Shown one piece after another: positions 25,008-33,347 of a stretch of 64,000 nt of DNA. The stretch lies in the NCBI GenBank assembly GCA_965249005.1, contig CBDFLD010000010.1, forward strand, positions 1 to 64,000, written 5' to 3'. Source of the stretch: CBDFLD01 sp965249005. Its GTDB lineage: Bacteria; Acidobacteriota; UBA6911. The first letter of the stretch is position 1, and the number at the start of each line of letters is the position of its first letter. Below the pieces are notes generated by a model, which saw only the letters and a program-made list of their open reading frames with translations, made no database searches and was not told the DNA's origin. Position numbers and translations under genes: made by a program.

Positions 25008-25265
25008 ATGATAACGCGACGCCAAGGCGGGCTGACCGAGCTCATCCCCTCACCGCAGGAAAAGAGAGAGGGGGTGCTGCGCGATCACGCGCTCGACCTG
25101 CTCGCCAACCTGGACGCGCGGCTCGGGCGGATCGAAGCACACCTCGGGCTTTCCGCCGAGGAGGCCGGGGAGTTCAGAGCCCTCATGGATCACATCCGCC
25201 GAGAGGAAGCCGAGGCACGGCGCATCCACGCCGAGCAGCTCGCGGCGGACGTCGTCAAGCGCTGA
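25008..25265 (+). CDS. Small coiled-coil protein at end of tail operon, 85 aa
   Basis: ATG 25008, 11 bases after the fibre stop. Almost entirely helical (LRDHALDLLANLDARLGRIE, then EEAGEFRALMDHIRREEAEA). No membrane segment. It may be a fibre-assembly chaperone, since many fibres have a small helical gene directly downstream. That is only positional inference. Confidence 0.55.
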   Translation: MITRRQGGLTELIPSPQEKREGVLRDHALDLLANLDARLGRIEAHLGLSAEEAGEFRALMDHIRREEAEARRIHAEQLAADVVKR

Positions 25266-25291
25266 GCGAACACCGGCGCTTCCCTCCCGGA

Positions 25292-25322
25292 CGGTAAGTC
25301 CCGGTTTTTCCGCGACTTACGG
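25292..25322. terminator. Hairpin closing the tail operon
   Basis: CGGTAAGTC (25292-25300) and GACTTACGG (25314-25322) pair over eight of nine positions around a CCGGTTTTTCCGC loop. No clear U-tract follows. It lies 27 bases after the last tail gene; the remaining gap to 25471 contains no gene I can support, and upstream of the hairpin is a degenerate late-promoter-like sequence. Confidence 0.4.
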
Positions 25323-25471
25323 CCAATCATACATAACTCCTTTGATATCAACCGGTTAAGGCCGGGGTTCGCCTTGCTTTCTGTTCAGGAAGAAGCGTTC
25401 ATGTGGGTGAACGTGAACACCCCGATCCCCTTGCTGGACAAGTGGTTACGGGTTGGGAGCAAGGAGAACCG

Positions 25472-26473
25472 ATGGACCTGCGCGAACTGCACTTCGGGGT
25501 CGAGATCGAGACGGTCCGGCGAACACGCAAACGCGTGGCCGAGGCCATCCAGTCGGTGGTGGGCGGCAGCGTCACCCATCCGGGGCGGCCGGGGGTCTTC
25601 GACCCCTGGGAGGTCGCCGACGCGCAGGGGCGCACCTGGAAGGTCGTCTCCGACGGCTCCCTCAGCCACGTCCCGAGCCACCTGCGGGCCGAGGTCGTCA
25701 CCCCGGTCCTGGCGTACGGCGACATCCCGACCCTGCAGGAGGTCATTCGGGCGGTCCGTAAGTGCGGCGCCAAGGTCGACCGGCACTGCGGCATTCACGT
25801 CCACGTGGACGCGAGCCGCTTCGACGGGCGCACCCTCGGAAACCTCGCCAAGACGGTCTACAAGCAGGAGCCGCTCATCCTCGCGGCGCTCGGTGTCACC
25901 GACAACCGGCAACAGACCTACACCCGACCGGTGCGCGACGACCTGATCCACGACATCGAGCGCCACCGTCCCCGAACCACCGACCAGCTCAACCGCATCT
26001 GGTACGGCTATCACAACCGCCACCCGCAACACTTCGACAGCACCCGCTACCACGGCGTCAACCTGCACAACGTCTGGTACCGGGGCACAGTCGAGTTTCG
26101 CTGGTTCGAGGCGACGCTCCACGCCGGCAAGGTCAAGGCCTACATCCAGCTTGTGCTGGCTGTCGCCCCCAAGGCGCTCAACGGTCGCGCCGCATCCAGC
26201 CGCAAGCGCCGCTTCGATCCCCGAAGCGCTCGCTACGACTTCCGGGTGTTCCTGCTCCACCTCGAAATGATCGGTGATGAATTCAAGACCGCGCGCAAGC
26301 ACCTGCTGGCCGCACTGCCCGGGGATTCGGCGTTCCGGCTCGGGAGACCGGCACCCGAGGCGCCACCCGCCATCGAGGCGGAATCCATCACCACGGAGGC
26401 CGGGCCGCAAACCCGGCCTCCGGCTTTTGAGGAGGAAGCCGACATCCAAACGCAAGGAGAAAACACGGCATGA
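25472..26473 (+). CDS. Amidoligase (glutamine-synthetase-like fold), 333 aa
   Basis: ATP-dependent peptide/amide-bond-forming enzyme of the amidoligase superfamily. Motifs: HFGVEIETVRR (Glu11, Glu13, metal/ATP site), SDGSLSHVPSHLRAEVVTPV, KVDRHCGIHVHVDASRF (residues 102-117) and RYHGVNLHNVWYRGTVEFRW. ATG 25472 is chosen because AAGGAG lies just upstream and the domain starts here. The last 70 residues are a disordered Pro/Glu-rich tail. First gene of a four-gene coupled set with a glutamine amidotransferase and a gamma-glutamylcyclotransferase-like protein, so the likely substrate is an amino acid or peptide amine. Substrate unknown. Confidence 0.85.
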   Translation: MDLRELHFGVEIETVRRTRKRVAEAIQSVVGGSVTHPGRPGVFDPWEVADAQGRTWKVVSDGSLSHVPSHLRAEVVTPVLAYGDIPTLQEVIRAVRKCGAKVDRHCGIHVHVDASRFDGRTLGNLAKTVYKQEPLILAALGVTDNRQQTYTRPVRDDLIHDIERHRPRTTDQLNRIWYGYHNRHPQHFDSTRYHGVNLHNVWYRGTVEFRWFEATLHAGKVKAYIQLVLAVAPKALNGRAASSRKRRFDPRSARYDFRVFLLHLEMIGDEFKTARKHLLAALPGDSAFRLGRPAPEAPPAIEAESITTEAGPQTRPPAFEEEADIQTQGENTA

Positions 26474-26973
26474 GAGTGCGCATCAGGAACACCGACCTGG
26501 AGGGCAAGCCGCTCACCGGCGTTGGGGAAATATTCACCGGCAAGACCGAGCTCGAGATCGTCCGGGCCATGCAGGGGGGGACGCTCTTCTCCGATCAGAC
26601 GACGCTCGCGGATTACATCGACATGGTCCTGCGCAACGCCAAGATGCTGGCGGGCATCGACCTGATCGTCAAAGGCGACACGCCCAAGGAGAAGGCCGTC
26701 GCTCTCCTCGCCTCCCTAATCGACCACGGCCTGGCGGAGTACGTCGAAGACGAGCCGCCGGAGCCGATCACGGTGCCCGCCGCCGTCTGGCGGGGCCTCG
26801 AGGCGGTGAAGGACTCCGGAACCACCAACATGCTCGACCGGCCCGCGGTCCTCAAGATCGCAGAATTCCTCGGTTTCCACGAGACGGCACGCTGGATCGA
26901 AGCACACCACGGGCCTTACTCCGAAGGGCTGTTCAAGGGATTCATGGTCGACGCCGAGGAAGGAAAACGCTGA
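26470..26973 (+). CDS. DUF5049-like protein of the amidoligase operon, 167 aa
   Basis: ATG 26470 overlaps the amidoligase stop; its own stop overlaps the next ATG (TGATG), so all three are coupled. Residues 1-90 are an alpha/beta domain (MRVRIRNTDLEGKPLTG, GEIFTGKTELEIVRAMQGGT). Residues 95-165 resemble DUF5049: VPAAVWRGLEAVKDSGTTNM, LDRPAVLKIAEFLGFHETA, and GPYSEGLFKGF. The biochemical role is unknown; constant association with amidoligase genes in phages suggests a partner or substrate-like protein, as an inference. Confidence 0.65.
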   Translation: MRVRIRNTDLEGKPLTGVGEIFTGKTELEIVRAMQGGTLFSDQTTLADYIDMVLRNAKMLAGIDLIVKGDTPKEKAVALLASLIDHGLAEYVEDEPPEPITVPAAVWRGLEAVKDSGTTNMLDRPAVLKIAEFLGFHETARWIEAHHGPYSEGLFKGFMVDAEEGKR

Positions 26974-27773
26974 TGTGCGGACAGGCCGGCATCATTCTGG
27001 GACAGAAGCGGCGCCGCGCCGAGGAGCGCGACCATCTCACCTGGTTGTTCACACAACTCCTCTTGTTGAACGAGCTCCGGGGGCCGCATGCCACCGGCGT
27101 CGCGTGGCTCAACCGCGACGGCGAGCACCGGCTCTTCAAGCGGCCGGTGCGGGCCAGCCGGTTTGTGAGCGACAAGGCGTTCCACGAGGTCCTGGGCGGG
27201 GTCGACAACCGAACCACGCTGCTGCTCGGCCACACGCGGTGGCGCACGCGCGGCGACGAGAATGTCAACGAGAACAACCACCCGATCCGGGCCGGAGACA
27301 TCCTCGGCACCCACAACGGCACCATCTACAACGCCAACTACCTGTTCCGGCGGTTCAAGCTGCGGCGCTTCGCCGAGGTGGACAGCGAGCTGCTCTGCCG
27401 CCTGGCGGGCCGGGCCGCACGAGGTGGCCCGATAAACACGGTCCGGTTCAAGGACCGTCTCAAGCTCTGCCGCGGGCAGATGGCGGCGGTGTTGGCCTCT
27501 CGGCTCGATCCCGAGACCATCGTCGTGCTCAAGGGCAACAAGCCGCTCGAGTTGCGCTTCAATGCCCGGCACCGGGCCACCCTCTACGCCTCCGATGCCA
27601 CGTATCTGGACGCAGTCCTGGACGAGGAGCGCGGCTGGTGCGAGCTGAGCATTCCTCCGATGAGCCTGCTGGTGTTTCGGCACTGGATGCTGGCGGACTT
27701 CTCAATCGAGCCCTTCGAGTTCGTTGCGCAGGCCCGGCGGCGGAAGAACGCCCCGGCCGAGGAGGCGCCATGA
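26973..27773 (+). CDS. Class II glutamine amidotransferase, 266 aa
   Basis: Ntn-hydrolase glutaminase. After Met removal Cys2 would be the nucleophile (MCGQAGIILG). Further motifs are RGPHATGVAWLN, GHTRWRTRGDENVNENNHPI (the Arg and Asn region of the glutamine site) and GDILGTHNGTIYNANYLFRR (oxyanion Asn-Gly). It releases ammonia from glutamine; no synthase domain is fused, so a partner must use the ammonia or the enzyme acts on another gamma-glutamyl amide. Coupled by overlap to the genes on both sides. Confidence 0.88.
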   Translation: MCGQAGIILGQKRRRAEERDHLTWLFTQLLLLNELRGPHATGVAWLNRDGEHRLFKRPVRASRFVSDKAFHEVLGGVDNRTTLLLGHTRWRTRGDENVNENNHPIRAGDILGTHNGTIYNANYLFRRFKLRRFAEVDSELLCRLAGRAARGGPINTVRFKDRLKLCRGQMAAVLASRLDPETIVVLKGNKPLELRFNARHRATLYASDATYLDAVLDEERGWCELSIPPMSLLVFRHWMLADFSIEPFEFVAQARRRKNAPAEEAP

Positions 27774-28330
27774 CGCCGAGAGGACTCCCCACAGAACCCA
27801 GAGAGTCCCCGAAGATGAACACACCCGGCGTGCTGAGGATCTTCGTCTACGGCACCCTCAAGCGTGGATACTGGAACCACGACGCCTTCTGCGAGGGCGT
27901 GCTGGAGATCCGCGAGGCGCGGGTTCGGGGCCGACTCTACGAGGGGCCGGGATTTCCGGTCCTCGAGGTCCCGGACGAGGACGTCCTTGCCTACGGAACC
28001 GCGAACCCTTCGGCCGACGTGGCCACACAGGCGCGCTTGGCCGACTGGGTGGGGTCAGACCCCCGGCTGCTCCCCGAACGCGCCACAGCGGGCGCCTGGG
28101 GCGCCGTGTACGGGGAGCTGCTCACCTTCGATGACCCCGAGACCCGGCTGCCTCCCATCGACCGTCTGGAGGGGTTCCGCCCGGGCGGACGCAGCCTGTA
28201 CCGCCGTGTGCTGGTTCCGTTCACGGTTAGCGGCGCCCGCGAGCTCGCCTGGGTCTACACGGTCGAGGAGACCGGCATCAAAAGGCGCCGAATCGTGTCC
28301 GGCCGTTGGACGGAGCAAAGGCGTACCTGA
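27770..28330 (+). CDS. Gamma-glutamylcyclotransferase-like (AIG2/GGCT) protein, 186 aa
   Basis: The GGCT fold starts with IFVYGTLKRGYWNHDAF (the YGTLxxG substrate loop). It includes GRLYEGPGFPVLEV and PPIDRLEGFRPGG, where the Glu of LEGF is the expected catalytic acid/base, then LYRRVLVPF and AWVYTVEE. The family cleaves gamma-glutamyl bonds by cyclisation to 5-oxoproline. ATG 27770 is chosen: it overlaps the previous stop (ATGA) with GAGGAG upstream; ATG 27815 lacks a good ribosome site. Last gene of the cassette; ends 16 bases from the convergent helicase gene. Confidence 0.85.
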   Translation: MTPRGLPTEPRESPKMNTPGVLRIFVYGTLKRGYWNHDAFCEGVLEIREARVRGRLYEGPGFPVLEVPDEDVLAYGTANPSADVATQARLADWVGSDPRLLPERATAGAWGAVYGELLTFDDPETRLPPIDRLEGFRPGGRSLYRRVLVPFTVSGARELAWVYTVEETGIKRRRIVSGRWTEQRRT

Positions 28331-28346
28331 TGGCTACGCGCCAACA

Positions 28347-30416
28347 TCACATACGTAAGTCATCCAAGAATTCCGAGGCCGACTTGACACCAGCGACCAT
28401 CAAGTGGTCCCGAGCGCGTGTGCAAGCAACGTAGAGCAAGTGCCTCTCCGTTTCGTAGACCTCTTCGAGATCGGAGTCATCCGCGACGGTTTCGATCCTC
28501 TCCTGGAGTGGGATCACTTCATCGTCACACGCCATGACTGCAACGGTGCGGAACTCCAACCCCTTCGCCCGATGCATCGTACTTATCGATACACTCTCCT
28601 TTCCCGTCTCGAGGCCTTCATCCAGAACCTGAAAAGGAAGCCCAGCGTAGCGAACCGCCGTGCGCGCTCGGTCCAACTCTTTCGTCGACCGCACGAACAC
28701 GGCAATTTCATGAGCACCTACGCCCTCCTTTACGCGTTCCTGTATCCACGTTCTGACGATCTCACTTTCTTCCTGATCAGTTTCGAAGACGCTTATTGTT
28801 GGCGGCTGGCCATTAAAAGCCGAGACTGTTCCCCGTCGATCTTCAACGTTGCCATCGACATCGGCAACTTCGGAGCCCAACAAACGATCCGCCTGCGTCT
28901 GGATTTGATGGGACGTTCGATAGTTGAGTTTGAGCGTCTGAGATTTCCCTCGGACATCGACTCCCAGTGCTTTCCAAGAAAATGGCGTTTGGAAAATCCG
29001 TTGTCCCAGATCACCTGCGAAAAAGAGGCTGTTGGTCCGATGATTGCCCAATGCCGCAAGGAAATGCAGTTGGGCGACGCTGATGTCCTGCGCCTCATCC
29101 ACAACTGCGAAGTCAAACGGCCGCTTCCGACGACCCTTAAGTCTCTCAACAAGCACGCCGAACATTTCGGGTCGGGTTACCAAACCGCGCTCTCGAAGTT
29201 CGACCTTGACTCGTTCAAAGATGGACCAAAGCGTCGAGCGTTGTTCGACCGGCAAGCGCGTCTTTCGTCCAAGTCTCCTTACATCGCGATAGGCTGCCCA
29301 GCTATCCAACTGCCACGCGTCGACGACGTTCTCCCACTCGGCCAATAAGAACCGAGGACTGAATCGCTGCGTCTCCGCCGCGCTGGTGGTGTTCGACAGA
29401 AGCTCCTGAACCAGCTCCTGAGTTGCGATGTTCGGCGAACCAACCTGTGCGCGATAAAGCCGTTCGCCGACCGTATCGATGGCATCCACTTCCACGCGTT
29501 CTCCAAGCCGAGGTTCGTTGTGGATCAACCGCTTGAGTTTCGTCCGTAGAGCGTCAGCCAAAGTGTCGGAAAACGTGGTGAGCAGCACCCTGGCGTCCGT
29601 ATTGGCGCGCGCGAGGAACACGGCGCGGTGGATCGCCACAACGGTCTTCCCCGTGCCGGCTGCACCGGACACACGAAACGGACCGCTGTAGTCCTTCTCG
29701 ACAACTTGTCGCTGTGCCGGATGAAGGAAGAGTGCCCACTTCTCCCAGGGATACTCGAGAGCGCGCTCCAACTCTTCGATGTCGTTCACTACGCGGAATC
29801 GTCTCTGCGCGTCGGGATGCTCGAACGCGTCGGCGACGGCGACCACCTGCGCTACCTGAGGCGTTCCGCCAACAGCCAACTCGAGCAGCGCCTCCGCTGC
29901 TTCGCTTGGTAAGTGATCAACCAGCTCCAGAAGACTATCTTCATTGGCGTTGCGTACATCGTTCAACCACTCATCCGGTACGCCGTAGCCCAGCAGATCG
30001 CTTTCGGCAACGGCTGAGAATAGGGGCGGCTTGGGCGACAGCTTCTGCTCTGTCGCCACATACTCGGGCACGATGATCTCTTGAACTGTCTCCCGCAGTT
30101 CAACTAGTTGCGCGGCGCCGGTCTTGGGGTGGGTTTCCAGTTTGCGCCGTTCGGCCCACTGATAGGCGTTGTCGTGGTGATCCACGTAGCACAGCATCAG
30201 GCTGTTCTGGGTCCGATGCACGATCATTCGGACATCGCGGCTGACACGGACAGACCAGAAATTCGGATCTCGGACTCTATCCAGTTTGTGGAGCCGCAGC
30301 CCGGGCTGCGCCGGATTCAATTGAAGGTCGAAGGCCGTGGTCTTCACGCCCTTCTGCTCGCTACCGGTCAGCTTGGTAAGGCTGTCGGTGAAGGTGTCGG
30401 CGATGCGGAAGTCCAT
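28347..30416 (-). CDS. SF1 UvrD-like helicase with N-terminal RelE-like domain, 689 aa
   Basis: Residues 1-95 look like a RelE-family toxin (FTDSLTKLTGSEQKGVK, then RLHKLDRVRDPNFWSVRVSR and VDHHDNAYQWAERR). A helical linker follows, then a complete SF1A helicase: GAAGTGKTVVAIHRA (Walker A, 251-258), FAVVDEAQDIS (Walker B), LKLNYRTSHQI, STMHRAKGLEF and LLYVACTRARDHL. The combination suggests a nucleic-acid-sensing or -processing role in defence. Downstream end of a minus-strand run with Mod, Res and AbiE. ATG 30416. Confidence 0.85.
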   Translation of the reverse strand: MDFRIADTFTDSLTKLTGSEQKGVKTTAFDLQLNPAQPGLRLHKLDRVRDPNFWSVRVSRDVRMIVHRTQNSLMLCYVDHHDNAYQWAERRKLETHPKTGAAQLVELRETVQEIIVPEYVATEQKLSPKPPLFSAVAESDLLGYGVPDEWLNDVRNANEDSLLELVDHLPSEAAEALLELAVGGTPQVAQVVAVADAFEHPDAQRRFRVVNDIEELERALEYPWEKWALFLHPAQRQVVEKDYSGPFRVSGAAGTGKTVVAIHRAVFLARANTDARVLLTTFSDTLADALRTKLKRLIHNEPRLGERVEVDAIDTVGERLYRAQVGSPNIATQELVQELLSNTTSAAETQRFSPRFLLAEWENVVDAWQLDSWAAYRDVRRLGRKTRLPVEQRSTLWSIFERVKVELRERGLVTRPEMFGVLVERLKGRRKRPFDFAVVDEAQDISVAQLHFLAALGNHRTNSLFFAGDLGQRIFQTPFSWKALGVDVRGKSQTLKLNYRTSHQIQTQADRLLGSEVADVDGNVEDRRGTVSAFNGQPPTISVFETDQEESEIVRTWIQERVKEGVGAHEIAVFVRSTKELDRARTAVRYAGLPFQVLDEGLETGKESVSISTMHRAKGLEFRTVAVMACDDEVIPLQERIETVADDSDLEEVYETERHLLYVACTRARDHLMVAGVKSASEFLDDLRM

Positions 30417-30515
30417 TCAGAGTTGATCTTCCATGGCAGTCGTTAACTGACAATTCGTTCGGCGACGACTTCCCAAGAAACGCTGCGTTTCTGTCTCCAT
30501 CGATCTGATAACAGC

Positions 30516-33335
30516 CTAAACACGGAACACCTTCATGACCTCATCCCCCAGGTGATTGATCACCTTGACCGCGATCCGTCCCGACGGTGGCTTGTCGAAA
30601 GGCCGGGAGGTGTCGCTGTGTAGCATCTCCCAGGCTTCCTGGTTGATCTCCGCCTTGAGGGTCGTCTTGAGCGATTGGTACGGGTCGTTGGCGCCGAGGA
30701 AATAGGCATGGCGGACGAAGAAGCTCTCCTCGTTGTAGTCGGTGTCGACGAACCAACAGGCGATACCGTCAGCGCTGTCGCTGCGGATCTCGCCTGTGTT
30801 GGGGTGGAATACGTCGACGCCGTTGACCTTGATTCGGATTTGACTGTCCTCTGCGTCGAGGATGTCGATGTCAGGTTCGCCAAAGATGACAAAGAGGTTG
30901 CCTTTGCCGGTGTTCTTGAGGTCGTCGGCCATGTGGAGATCGGCGTTCATACGGGCTTTGAGGACGGGGACTCGGCCCAGCTTGTCGAAATCCGTCGAGT
31001 GGGCTTCGTAGTTGAAGGCGCAGGCAATCAGAACGTCAAAGTTTGCGTCTGCCGCCTCGCGGGCGGCTTGCACAAGATCGGGACGGGAGACGGTACCGAA
31101 TTCAGGGCCGATGAAGATAGCAGCCCGCTTCTCGGCACCGGAATCACCGTCGCCCTCGAAGTAGCTTCCTTCGGCACAGATAAGATCTCCCGGCCATGGA
31201 ATGATGGAGGAAAACGAGATGTGGTCCTCTTTGTGTGCCTGTTGAACGCCAGATGTTTCCAGGTGCTCCAGGATCATCTCGGCGAAATCCTGTTTTTCGC
31301 CGAAACCGAGTTTGGTCTCTGCGACGTGGTCGATCAGCTCGTCGTTCTCGTCAACGCTCAGCACGCGGTGCGGCGAAAGGCTCTCGACGGTGAACGGGCC
31401 CGCAACCCGCACCTTCTTGTTATCCTCGTATGGCTTGTCGTAGAGGTATTCGTAGTCCGCCTGGGCAGCGATGGAAGCGTCGATCTCCTTCTGGCGGGCG
31501 ATGCGCTGTTTCCACCAATCAGCGTGCAGCTTCCGGGCTTCCTCGGACCAGGCATTCTCGAAATCGCGGGGGATTTCCCATTCCTCCCAGGCTGTTCCGA
31601 GGGCGCCGTTCAATTGCTCATGCAGCGGTTCCAGGATTCCCTGGAACTTCTCCCAGATCACATCGATCTCGGCGTTGTTAGCGATAGCCTTGAGCGTGAT
31701 GTGGGGCACGCGTTCGTATACAAAGCCCTGTCGGATGTCGTTGAAAGTGGACGCGTTGGAAAGCGCCTTGCGCGTGATCTCGGCTTCCTTTAGTTGCCCG
31801 TCGCGGCTGTCGGAGAGCAGGTAATAGGAGTAACGGGCGCCCATGATGCGGGCACGGGCTAGAGCCAGCGCCACGCGGGAGGTGTCGATGGTGATCCAGC
31901 GCCGTCCCCATTGCTCGGCGACGTAAGCGGTCGTGCCGGAGCCGCAGGTAGGATCAAGGACGAGGTCGCCGGGGTCGGTGGCCATTAGGATGCAGCGTTG
32001 AACGACATCGGGAAGCGTCTCAACCACGTAGATTTGCTCCGCGCCGAACCCAGATTTCCTTAGGTCCATCCAATCGTTATTGATTTGGTTGAAGTTCGGT
32101 TCTCGATAAAACTTCCATGTAAGGGTATTGCCGACGCCGAAGGCACGATCGCTCTTCACTACAGTCTTCATCTCTTCCGATGTGACGCTCCAGTGGCGTC
32201 CAAGCGGTGGATAGTAGCTCTTGTCCCGCCATTCGACCGGCCGTCGTGAATCGTCCGTCGCCCCCTGTGAATCTGTGGGACGTAGCCTAAGAATTCTGCC
32301 TTCAGGCCGAAGCACAGGGTTCTGTTTTTGCTTCACAGACAGATCGATAATCTCGCCGGACGCAGTCTCAACACAGACGTAGCGTTCGCCCGGATTCGGA
32401 ATTGGATCTGTTTCAACCAAGAGTTGGCGGTATTTCGAAACCGAGGTCGCCTTGTTCTTTGCGTACCACAGAATGTAGTCGCAAGTCGCGGCCAATTGGC
32501 TTGACGTAGCACCGCTGGTTTTCGCAAATGGAATAAGAGAAATGAAGTTGCTCTCTCCGAACACCTCATCCATCAGCGCCCGCATCCGGTGCACGTTCTC
32601 ATCCCCAATCTGCACGAAGATCGATCCGCTCTCTGTCAGTAAGTCCCGCGCAACAGTCAGCCGATCTCGCAAATACGTCAGATACGAATGAATCCCATCC
32701 CGCCAAGTATCGCGGAACGCCTTGACCTGCTCTGGCTCTCGCGTGATATGGTCGGCCTTGCCGTCCCTCACGTCCCGGCTGGTGGTGGACCACTGGAAGT
32801 TGGAGTTGAACTTGATGCCGTAGGGAGGGTCGATGTAGATGCACTGCACCTTGCCCCGGAGCCCCTCTCGCTCCGCCAGCGATGCCATCACCTGCAAGCT
32901 GTCACCGAGGATCATGCGGTTCGACCAGTTGGCGTCGTGCTGGTAGAACTCGGTTCGGGCTTCTGAACTGGGTAACCCGTTGAAGTCGGCGAATAGGTCG
33001 GCCTGGAATCCGGATTCGGCTTTCTCTGCGTCCCTTTCCTTACTCCTGCGCACCAGGTCGTCGATCAGCACCTTCGGGTGGACCTTCTCCTGAATAAAAA
33101 GCGGTGGCGCCTGCACCACCACATCGGACCAATTCTGCTCGTCTTTACCGCGCCAGACGAGTTGTGGGTCGAGGTCGCGGTTGCGGCGCTCGTACGCGAC
33201 CCGAATCGGACTCCGGTCATCCTCCTCCATCACGGCCTGATACTCGACGGTGGGGATGTTCTTTCGGGACGCCTCGCTGTGCGTAAGGGTCGCGACGGTC
33301 TTGACTCTTCGCTTTTTTGTTCTCCTCTTCGCCAT
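30516..33335 (-). CDS. mod: Type III restriction-modification methyltransferase (Mod), 939 aa
   Basis: Adenine-specific, beta-class arrangement: DPPY at residues 169-172 (VQCIYIDPPYGIKFNSNFQW) comes first, and the SAM-binding DPTCGSGTTAYVAEQWGRRW motif lies later. Long insertions between them carry target recognition. It is longer than typical type III Mod (about 650 aa), with about 400 extra C-terminal residues containing SFSSIIPWPGDLICAEG and FVDTDYNEESFFVRHAYF, a layout seen in the larger Mod proteins. ATG 33335 follows GGGAG, 12 bases after the res stop, so both are in one transcript with res first. Confidence 0.9.
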   Translation of the reverse strand: MAKRRTKKRRVKTVATLTHSEASRKNIPTVEYQAVMEEDDRSPIRVAYERRNRDLDPQLVWRGKDEQNWSDVVVQAPPLFIQEKVHPKVLIDDLVRRSKERDAEKAESGFQADLFADFNGLPSSEARTEFYQHDANWSNRMILGDSLQVMASLAEREGLRGKVQCIYIDPPYGIKFNSNFQWSTTSRDVRDGKADHITREPEQVKAFRDTWRDGIHSYLTYLRDRLTVARDLLTESGSIFVQIGDENVHRMRALMDEVFGESNFISLIPFAKTSGATSSQLAATCDYILWYAKNKATSVSKYRQLLVETDPIPNPGERYVCVETASGEIIDLSVKQKQNPVLRPEGRILRLRPTDSQGATDDSRRPVEWRDKSYYPPLGRHWSVTSEEMKTVVKSDRAFGVGNTLTWKFYREPNFNQINNDWMDLRKSGFGAEQIYVVETLPDVVQRCILMATDPGDLVLDPTCGSGTTAYVAEQWGRRWITIDTSRVALALARARIMGARYSYYLLSDSRDGQLKEAEITRKALSNASTFNDIRQGFVYERVPHITLKAIANNAEIDVIWEKFQGILEPLHEQLNGALGTAWEEWEIPRDFENAWSEEARKLHADWWKQRIARQKEIDASIAAQADYEYLYDKPYEDNKKVRVAGPFTVESLSPHRVLSVDENDELIDHVAETKLGFGEKQDFAEMILEHLETSGVQQAHKEDHISFSSIIPWPGDLICAEGSYFEGDGDSGAEKRAAIFIGPEFGTVSRPDLVQAAREAADANFDVLIACAFNYEAHSTDFDKLGRVPVLKARMNADLHMADDLKNTGKGNLFVIFGEPDIDILDAEDSQIRIKVNGVDVFHPNTGEIRSDSADGIACWFVDTDYNEESFFVRHAYFLGANDPYQSLKTTLKAEINQEAWEMLHSDTSRPFDKPPSGRIAVKVINHLGDEVMKVFRV

Positions 33336-33347
33336 ATTTGCTCCCTT

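Noticed and set aside
22496..25045. Long minus-strand ORF of 849 aa opposite the tail fibre
   Set aside because: Shadow of the GC-rich fibre gene; composition is His/Asp/Gly/Val-biased with no family resemblance and no ribosome site.
1..25265. Extracellular contractile injection system (PVC/Afp type)
   Set aside because: Single sheath, long tape measure, connector and tail-completion genes, lysis-type genes and no AAA+ ATPase; fits a phage tail or tailocin better, although capsid genes are outside the window.
25266..25305. Fourth copy of the late-promoter element before the amidoligase operon
   Set aside because: TAAGTC and a CGAACA box exist but the spacing is 22, not 18, and the left box is degenerate; not counted.
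25266..28360. Prophage right end with attachment site
   Set aside because: No integrase, tRNA target or matching direct repeat could be found in the window.
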